NCBI GenBank assembly: GCA_030630015.1
Contig: DAOVNV010000071.1
Location: forward strand, 1-10,557
DNA: 10,557 bases
Direction: 5' to 3'
Origin: Desulfuromonadales bacterium
GTDB lineage: Bacteria; Desulfobacterota; Desulfuromonadia; Desulfuromonadales; BM103
Of this stretch, positions 6,048 to 10,557 are shown one piece after another. A program made the translations under genes and the position numbers. The notes beneath the pieces were generated by a model. It was not told the origin of the DNA. It saw only the letters and a list, made by a program, of their open reading frames with translations, and searched no databases. The number at the start of each line of letters is the position of its first letter. The stretch's first letter is position 1.

Positions 6048-6180
6048 GTAATTATTCAGCTGTCTGACAAACCGCACAGCATGTGGGCTATAGCTGTTGC
6101 CTGCGGGAAGTTAAGTGACAACATTGGACGCAGGCAATGGCTGTAGTCCACATGCCCTCGCTGAGACGCTGAATAGTTAC
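6048..6180 (+). repeat. 133-bp near-perfect stem-loop between radC and pilV (structured RNA or MITE-like palindrome)
   Basis: Two nested stems are present. The outer stem pairs 6048-6060 (GTAATTATTCAGC) with 6168-6180 (GCTGAATAGTTAC); after a bulged T6061, 6062-6065 pairs with 6164-6167. An asymmetric internal loop (6066-6078 / 6156-6163) leads to a 27-bp inner stem, 6079-6105 with 6129-6155, closed by a 23-nt loop at 6106-6128. All mismatches in both stems (one outer, four inner) become G-U wobbles if the + strand is the RNA; on the - strand they would be A-C mismatches. This favours a + strand transcript, antisense to the radC-pilV direction. The alternative is a non-autonomous element whose 13-bp ends are terminal inverted repeats; no target-site duplication is visible at the flanks. 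Confidence 0.7.
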
Positions 6181-6186
6181 AAAAAA

Positions 6187-6873
6187 TCATCCCATCAGGC
6201 CCTGGTCGGCGAAACTCATATAGCGGCCGTTGCCGATAATGATATGGTCCAGCACCCGGATCCCCATCAGGGTACCGGCTTCCCTGAGCCGCTTGGTCAA
6301 CTCCAGGTCTTCGCGGCTGGGTGTCGGATCGCCGGACGGGTGATTGTGCACGAACAGGACGGCCGCTGCCGATTCCCGAACCACCGGAGCAAACACCTCG
6401 CGCGGATGCACGATGCTGGCATTCAGGCTGCCTTCGGACACCTGGATCTCACGCAGGACCCGGTTCTTGGCATCCAGCAACAGGGTCAGAAAGACTTCTT
6501 TCTTGCGGTCGCGCAGGCGTTCGTGGAAGTGCCTGAATACCTCCTGCGAACTGGTATAGCGTTCACCGGGGGTCAGAGAGGTGGTGGCAAAGCGGCGGGA
6601 CAGTTCGCCGACAGCCAGAATCTCGGCGGCCTTGGCCGGGCCGATGCCGGGGGCCAGGCAGAGTTCAGCGGCGGATGCATTTGAAAGCCCTCGCAGCGAA
6701 CCGAAGTGGGTCAGCAGCTGACGAGCAAGGTCGAGGGCGGTGGTACGGGGTCGGGAATTGCCGGTGCGCAGGATCAGCGCTAGAAGTTCTGCATCGCTGA
6801 GCATGGCTGGACCGCCATGCAGCAGCTTCTCCCGCGGCCGGTCGGCCGCAGGCCAGTCCTTGATGCGGGACAT
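6187..6873 (-). CDS. radC: RadC-family JAMM/MPN protein (UPF0758)
   Basis: The protein has 228 residues from ATG 6873 with GGGAGG 4 nt upstream, close to the usual family length of about 225. The N-terminus has the conserved ADRPREKLL and LSDAELLALILRTG segments (10-39). A helix-hairpin-helix follows at CLAPGIGPAKAAEILA (72-87). The C-terminal MPN/JAMM domain keeps Glu126 and the metal site H176-N-H178-P-S-G with D189 (HNHPSGDPTPSREDL). The fold is that of Zn-dependent isopeptidase-like enzymes. The old DNA-repair role of RadC is doubtful and the substrate is unknown. Nothing in the gene suggests decay. It is a stand-alone - strand gene, separated by 115 bp from the small gene upstream and by the stem-loop region from pilV. 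Confidence 0.95.
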   Translation of the reverse strand: MSRIKDWPAADRPREKLLHGGPAMLSDAELLALILRTGNSRPRTTALDLARQLLTHFGSLRGLSNASAAELCLAPGIGPAKAAEILAVGELSRRFATTSLTPGERYTSSQEVFRHFHERLRDRKKEVFLTLLLDAKNRVLREIQVSEGSLNASIVHPREVFAPVVRESAAAVLFVHNHPSGDPTPSREDLELTKRLREAGTLMGIRVLDHIIIGNGRYMSFADQGLMG

Positions 6874-6988
6874 GTCCCCTCCCCTGATGTACTAAATATC
6901 AAAACAAAACAAAGTTTAGAAAAACTTAACGTCATCGATTTAACATGGATTGAACGGAGGATGCAAGAATGATTTTCAGGATCCAGGC

Positions 6989-7243
6989 CTAAAAAATCGG
7001 ATCGGCAAAGGCCCTGGGTTGGTAGGATAGCCTGATTTCACCGGTTGTGGTCAGGTGTGCTTCGATGGGGTAGGAGGTGTCATTCAGAACATCGGCCAGG
7101 AAGGCAATGAGTTCCTGCTGGGGGTCGCCATCTATATGATCCCTCAACATGCCCTCTTTGAAATAGTTGTGGAGGGTTTGGTCTACGAGAATTTTGATCT
7201 GTTGCGAACTTTCTTTTTCGTCCAGGAATTCGTTGTAGCTCAT
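6989..7243 (-). CDS. Conserved-looking small protein of unknown function (84 aa)
   Basis: The start ATG at 7243 is chosen over one 14 codons earlier because GGGAGGG sits 5 nt before it. The 84-residue product is soluble, with no signal peptide, membrane helix or cysteine, and is rich in Asp/Glu/Gln. A predicted helical first half (MSYNEFLDEKESSQQIKILV, then a Phe/Tyr-bearing helix to about residue 32) is followed by DGDPQQELIAFLADVLN (38-54) and a strand-like EAHLTTTGEIRLSYQP end. I do not recognise the family. The gene lies 38 bp downstream of the mono-haem cytochrome gene on the same strand, and may share its mRNA. A weak A/T-rich hairpin (6971-6998) overlaps its stop codon. Confidence 0.7.
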   Translation of the reverse strand: MSYNEFLDEKESSQQIKILVDQTLHNYFKEGMLRDHIDGDPQQELIAFLADVLNDTSYPIEAHLTTTGEIRLSYQPRAFADPIF

Positions 7244-7281
7244 GAGACCCTCCCGTTCGAACGGCTGGCTTGTCTTGTCTG

Positions 7282-7617
7282 TCACTTGTCCTTTTTGAGA
7301 GGGGTCCCCCAGAAGGTTCCCAGCACATTTTTGTCCTTATCACTGAGGATCGCCCCTCGTTCAATCATTCGCTGTAGCAAGGCGTCAAGTTCTTCCCGGG
7401 CCCTGTTGGCATCATCTGCCTTGTCGCGGGCGTGGCAGATGGTACAGCGTGCTTCAATCGTCTTCTGAAACTCATCAGTGTCAGCAAGGCGGTGTGGGTC
7501 GTGGACTGCAGTTGGAACCGCAGCAAGTACCGTCACAGAGGAGAGAGTTGCCAGCGTAAGAGTCGTCAGCGGGAGAATCCAATTTTTTGTGATCATAACC
7601 CTGGAGGGGCGTCTCAT
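7282..7617 (-). CDS. Small periplasmic mono-haem c-type cytochrome
   Basis: The protein has 111 residues from ATG 7617, which overlaps the PilZ gene stop as ATGA; an alternative ATG at 7596 (7 codons later) also gives a good signal peptide. Residues 1-33 form a signal peptide (Arg/Lys-rich start, then WILPLTTLTLATLSSVTVLA). One haem-binding motif C58-T-I-C61-H62 is present. The downstream helix contains Met84 (LLQRMIERGAIL), a candidate sixth ligand, and the protein ends in VLGTFWGTPLKKDK. The protein should be exported and haem-loaded in the periplasm and act as a small electron carrier or haem sensor domain. Partners are not visible in the window. Small c-type cytochromes of this build are common in metal-reducing Desulfuromonadales. 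Confidence 0.85.
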   Translation of the reverse strand: MRRPSRVMITKNWILPLTTLTLATLSSVTVLAAVPTAVHDPHRLADTDEFQKTIEARCTICHARDKADDANRAREELDALLQRMIERGAILSDKDKNVLGTFWGTPLKKDK

Positions 7618-7994
7618 AAGTCTTCGAGCTGAGTTGTGACCCATTCGTCGATCTCTGTTGCAATATTTTCCGGCAGGTCGATGAACTTCAGTCCCATTCC
7701 CGGTTCGAGAGAGGACTTCCTTTCGAAGTGTCGTTTCCAGATAACTTCACAGGTTGAGTGAAAAGTCAGTTTGGTCGGGGTTGGTAGGGTGATTTCAATC
7801 TTGAACCGGTCACCTGGTTCGCGCGGTTTGACCGTGCCGATGAAGAGGCCGCCGCGGCTGATATTCTTGGCATAGCCGAAAAAGGTTTTCTGCCCATCGT
7901 CACAATGTACATTTTCGACAATCAGCGGGGCGCGCAAATTATTGCGTCGGCTTTGTTGCTCGGCGGTGTATTCCGGGGGGGTGTCCTGATCCAT
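7614..7994 (-). CDS. PilZ-domain protein (putative cyclic-di-GMP receptor)
   Basis: The protein has 126 residues from ATG 7994, preceded by GGAAGG; a start 15 codons earlier lacks a ribosome site. It is a single PilZ domain with both c-di-GMP motifs intact: RxxxR as R17-N-N-L-R21 and (D/N)xSxxG as N44-I-S46-R-G-G49. A beta-barrel follows and ends with GMGLKFIDLP (99-108) and a C-terminal helix EIDEWVTTQL. There is no other domain, so it probably binds c-di-GMP and passes the signal to a partner protein. The pilus cluster 1.6 kb away is a tempting target but nothing in the sequence links them. Its stop overlaps the cytochrome start as ATGA, so the two are probably translated together. Confidence 0.9.
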   Translation of the reverse strand: MDQDTPPEYTAEQQSRRNNLRAPLIVENVHCDDGQKTFFGYAKNISRGGLFIGTVKPREPGDRFKIEITLPTPTKLTFHSTCEVIWKRHFERKSSLEPGMGLKFIDLPENIATEIDEWVTTQLEDL

Positions 7995-8069
7995 ATTGAG
8001 CCTTCCGAATCTACAGTCAACAGTGTAAATTTCGATCATAACACAAAAAATTAAAGTCCCATAATCAAA

Positions 8070-9335
8070 TCAGACGTGATCTTGGTGCTGGCGGAGCAGT
8101 TCCAGCGCTTCAGCGAGATCTTCAGGGTACGGTAAATCACACCATCTGAAAAGTTCCGGCAAGGTATGTTCCGGTTCCTCTCTGAGGCAGGGCCCGGAAC
8201 AGAGTTCGTGGATCAGCCGAAGTGTTTTGAGGCCGTCGAACCAGTCATGGAAGGCCTTGAGCCGTTCTGCGGAGCGGGCGTGATTCCTTAGGATTCCTGA
8301 CCAGGCGGAGGCGAAGTTTGACCTGTTCAGAAAGTCAGCCAGTTCGGGAGAAAGGGCTCCGGCCTGGTTGATCATTTTTGCGGGTTCCGCGTCAGGGTTA
8401 ACGTTGACAACTTTCAACCATCCGGCCAGGATCTCGAAGGCTTTAGCCGGGTAGAAAAGGGCCGCTGAGGGGGTCTCCGACAGCATCTGTGCCATACTGG
8501 CCCCGGTACCGAAGGGGACCCGGTTCGAGGCGCGTGCTGACGGCTGGACCCGGGTGCCGCGGAGGTGGGCTACGCCATCGATCTTTGCCGCCTGCTGCAG
8601 GAAGTAGAAATCCTCGCCGGCCTTGCGACGGCTCATGCCGCCGCAGCGGACATAGGTCATTGCCCGGCAGGCCATGGCACTGCCGATGGTTGCGAAGGCG
8701 TAGGGGGAACCGGCCCGGGCCAGGCCGAGGACGTAACTGCGGATAAACAGTTCGTAGCGGTCGATGGCTGCCTGCCGGGTCGCGTCAGCGGCCATTTGGT
8801 GACGGAAGGCGAGCGAGGCCGCACCCGCATTCTTCTCAAAATGGGTTGTGATTGCGGCAAGGTAGTTCGGTTCGACCAGGGTGTCGGCATCAAGGGCAAC
8901 CAGCAAAGGTCGGGCAGACCAGTCGAGACGGCTCAGCGCCAGGTCCATGCCGATTTTTCTGGCCAGGCCGACCCCGCCGTTGCGTTGCGGCATTTCAAAT
9001 CCCGGTGATGCGGCATCAACCCAGGCCAGGTTCAGGGCGGATTCTTCCGCCCGCCGTGGCAGGACCCTTAAATCACTCTGGTTGCAGGCCCGCACTTCCG
9101 GGGCTGCATCGACGCGGTGGTTGATGACGACAACAATCAGAAAACGCGCAAGCAGTTCAACCGGGTTGGCGGCCAGGCTGTCCAGGGTGGCCAGGAGATT
9201 TTCGCCTTCGGCGAGGGACGGGATGACCACCGCCCCGTGAAACCCGGCGCCCTGCTCGCCGGTAAGCTGCCATGGGTCCTGCACGGCGCGGGTTTTCAGG
9301 TAGCGTTGTACGGCATTCGGGCAGGACGTCATCAT
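8070..9335 (-). CDS. Soluble GT-A (family 2-like) glycosyltransferase
   Basis: The protein has 421 residues from ATG 9335, which overlaps the miaA stop as ATGA; AGGA lies 6 nt upstream. Upstream in-frame ATG 9350 would add five residues and is less likely. The N-terminal half has a GT-A pattern: VVIPSLAEGENLLATLDSL (36-54) for nucleotide-sugar binding, NGGVGLARKIGMDLAL (119-134), the metal-binding D149-A-D151 in LVALDADTL, and a catalytic-base-type GEDFYF (240-245). The last 140 residues are helical and unlike standard GT2 enzymes. No membrane helix is seen. Donor, acceptor and product are unknown. The tight link to miaA concerns expression and does not imply a tRNA role. An annotation as a cell-wall or polysaccharide glycosyltransferase would be a guess. 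Confidence 0.82.
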   Translation of the reverse strand: MMTSCPNAVQRYLKTRAVQDPWQLTGEQGAGFHGAVVIPSLAEGENLLATLDSLAANPVELLARFLIVVVINHRVDAAPEVRACNQSDLRVLPRRAEESALNLAWVDAASPGFEMPQRNGGVGLARKIGMDLALSRLDWSARPLLVALDADTLVEPNYLAAITTHFEKNAGAASLAFRHQMAADATRQAAIDRYELFIRSYVLGLARAGSPYAFATIGSAMACRAMTYVRCGGMSRRKAGEDFYFLQQAAKIDGVAHLRGTRVQPSARASNRVPFGTGASMAQMLSETPSAALFYPAKAFEILAGWLKVVNVNPDAEPAKMINQAGALSPELADFLNRSNFASAWSGILRNHARSAERLKAFHDWFDGLKTLRLIHELCSGPCLREEPEHTLPELFRWCDLPYPEDLAEALELLRQHQDHV

Positions 9336-10243
9336 CGCTTGTCCTGCCATTGGCCCAACAGGGTTGCCAAGGGCTGCCTGTCGCCGTCCAGCCAGTGAAT
9401 TTCAACGCCTTGCTTTTCCATGCGGCGGAACCAGGTCTCCTGGCGTTTGGCGAACTGATGGATGGCGCTGTTGAGTTTCTGGAACAGATCGTTGCGATTG
9501 ATGAGCCCCTGCAGATGCTGCGCCACATAGCGGTATTCAAGCCCGTAGAATTCGAGGGTTTGCCAGGAAACCCCCTGCTCATGGAGAGCGGCGACTTCTT
9601 CGATCAACCCTTCCTGCAGGCGGGCTTTGAGGCGCGCAGTGATCCGTTGTCGCAGCACAGGTCTTGGCCAGCGGAGCCCGAAGACGAGCGGGGACAGTTC
9701 CGGAAGCGCGATGGTTTCGGCATCTGGCTGCTTTTCGCCTTCCGCAATCTCAATCGCTCGGATGACCCTGTCCCGGTCATTCAGATCCGTGCTGTTGTGA
9801 AGGTCTTGCCGCAGTGCCTGCAGGTGTTCCTGCAGTTCAGTCAGGCTTGCCCCGGCAAGTTGGCGGCGCAGGGCTGGATTCTCGGGAACTTCGACCAGAT
9901 GGTAGCCGCGCAGCAGTGCGTCGAGATACAGGCCGGTTCCGCCGACCAGGACAGGCAGACGGCCGCGTCGGCATATCGAGTCAAAAGCTTCGCAAAAACA
10001 TCGGGCAAACTCGAACAAGCTGAACTCGTGACCGGGGTCGACGATATCGATCAGATGATAGGGGATTTCTTCGTATTCAGCCAGGTCCTTGCCGCTGCCG
10101 ATGTCCAGACCCCGGTACACTTGCCGTGAATCGGCAGAGATAAGCTCTCCATTCAGGGCACGGGCGGCTTCGACGCCGAGGCGCGTTTTGCCTGAAGCGG
10201 TCGGACCAAGGATCACCAGCAGGTTGGGTGGATGACTTAGCAA
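9332..10243 (-). CDS. miaA: tRNA dimethylallyltransferase (MiaA)
   Basis: MiaA transfers a dimethylallyl group from DMAPP to N6 of A37 in tRNAs reading UNN codons, the first step to ms2i6A. The 303-residue protein has the P-loop GPTASGKT (13-20), DSRQVYRGLDIGSGK (38-52), HLIDIVDP (63-70), GGTGLYLDALLRG (101-113), DRDRVIRAIEIAE (156-168) and the C-terminal FAKRQETWFRR (264-274) of the family. Its length is usual for MiaA (about 300-315). Start is TTG 10243: an in-frame TGA lies 8 codons upstream with no ATG or GTG between, and GAGGG sits 4 nt before the TTG. The segment after GLDIGSGKD differs from the common GTAKP form, so this is a somewhat divergent branch. mutL and hfq, frequent miaA neighbours, are not present. 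Confidence 0.95.
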   Translation of the reverse strand: MLSHPPNLLVILGPTASGKTRLGVEAARALNGELISADSRQVYRGLDIGSGKDLAEYEEIPYHLIDIVDPGHEFSLFEFARCFCEAFDSICRRGRLPVLVGGTGLYLDALLRGYHLVEVPENPALRRQLAGASLTELQEHLQALRQDLHNSTDLNDRDRVIRAIEIAEGEKQPDAETIALPELSPLVFGLRWPRPVLRQRITARLKARLQEGLIEEVAALHEQGVSWQTLEFYGLEYRYVAQHLQGLINRNDLFQKLNSAIHQFAKRQETWFRRMEKQGVEIHWLDGDRQPLATLLGQWQDKR

Positions 10244-10403
10244 GAATCCCTCTCCGATAAGCCGTCAATCATTCTTTTGCCACAGCCGGAAGTAGGCATT
10301 ATTAAGCGAGACATGGTGGACAGCCGAAAAAGTTCTAGCGCTATAGCCTGAGCTTCGTGAGGAACAGTTATAGTCTCTCTTCAACGGTAAAGCAACGCCA
10401 GGG

Positions 10404-10418
10404 CTTTCCACCGGAAAG
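10404..10418. promoter_or_regulatory. Dyad over the -35 region of the rightward promoter (possible operator)
   Basis: CTTTCC (10404-10409) and GGAAAG (10413-10418) form a 6-bp inverted repeat with a 3-nt ACC spacer, covering the -35 hexamer of the proposed + strand promoter. CCAG near 10398 and CTGG near 10424 add a wider symmetry. This is a plausible regulator-binding site by position only; no regulator gene is in the window. Confidence 0.3.
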
Positions 10419-10433
10419 GATTTCTGGTATAAG
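10405..10433 (+). promoter_or_regulatory. Sigma70-like promoter facing right
   Basis: TTTCCA at 10405-10410 (four of six matches to TTGACA), a 17-bp spacer, and TATAAG at 10428-10433 (five of six to TATAAT), preceded by TG one base upstream as in an extended -10. Transcription would start near 10440, giving a leader of about 55 nt before ATG 10494. In the 10244-10493 intergenic stretch this is the only site with good spacing that I can find. Confidence 0.45.
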
Positions 10434-10493
10434 TGCACGAACTTTCGACTGTCACCCCGGTCAAAACAAATATCCTCTGGCTGACCATCCTCT

Positions 10494-10557
10494 ATGCCTC
10501 AACCTAGTTCTGCCATTTTAACTGCTGACGGCGAAGCCGTTATCCTCCCGCGTTCAG
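10494..10557 (+). CDS. Possible 5' end of a + strand gene, partial
   Basis: From ATG 10494 the frame stays open to the window edge and begins MPQPSSAILTADGEAVILPR. The codons look coding-like (GCC, GAC, GGC, CTC, CCG), and a promoter-like site lies about 60 bp upstream. There is no good ribosome site before the ATG (CATCCTCT), which weakens the call. The family cannot be recognised from 21 residues. A competing frame from GTG 10434 gives a 24-residue peptide that stops at 10506-10508 and is less likely. Confidence 0.4.
   Translation, partial: MPQPSSAILTADGEAVILPRS

Noticed and set aside
6955..6992. Short + strand ORF after GGAGGATGCAAGAATG
   Set aside because: It encodes only 7 residues before a stop; chance ribosome-site-like sequence.
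6971..6998. A/T-rich hairpin overlapping the stop of the 84-residue gene as a terminator
   Set aside because: The stem is imperfect (GATTTTCAGG against GATTTTTTAGG) and has no following U-run on the - strand.

Overview
The window looks like a stretch of chromosome from a Desulfuromonadales-type bacterium (Geobacter/Desulfuromonas/Pelobacter relatives). This is inferred from GC-rich protein-coding DNA, strong GGAGG-type ribosome sites, a type IV minor-pilin cluster beside radC, a small mono-haem c-type cytochrome, and a PilZ protein beside a miaA/glycosyltransferase pair. The genus cannot be fixed from the sequence alone.

Left end, + strand (1-1442). The window opens inside a gene whose last 47 codons resemble the end of a STAS domain, as found at the C-terminus of SulP anion transporters. 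After a 236-bp gap comes a 353-residue protein that I read as an LCIB-type (beta-carbonic-anhydrase-like) protein, with a C-x-D motif, a GGSHIG motif and a CCG motif in family order. If both readings hold, this is a small inorganic-carbon or anion-handling neighbourhood.

Convergent junction (1443-1574). Between the + strand gene and the pilus cluster lie a tight 11-bp hairpin and then a 102-bp element with 29-nt near-perfect terminal inverted repeats.

Pilus cluster, - strand (5967 down to 1575). The order of transcription is pilV-type prepilin, pilW-type prepilin, pilX-type prepilin, a short PilY1 (beta-propeller only) and a GspH/FimT-type prepilin. Four genes carry a class III prepilin leader ending in Gly before a hydrophobic helix. 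PilY1 has a Sec-type signal peptide. Three of the four junctions overlap, two of them as ATGA. Together these would form the minor-pilin/PilY1 priming and tip complex of a type IV pilus. No major pilin, ATPase or secretin gene is in the window. A 13-bp perfect inverted repeat fills the only real gap, just before pilY1.

The pilV upstream region (5968-6186) holds ACGCAAAGA direct repeats and a 133-bp stem-loop whose stem mismatches are all G-U wobbles when read as + strand RNA. Upstream of that, on the - strand, are radC, a small unknown gene, a mono-haem cytochrome c, a PilZ-domain gene, a soluble family-2-like glycosyltransferase and miaA (TTG start). miaA/glycosyltransferase and PilZ/cytochrome are each joined by ATGA overlaps. 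At the right edge a sigma70-like promoter with a dyad over its -35 box faces right, toward what may be the first codons of another + strand gene.
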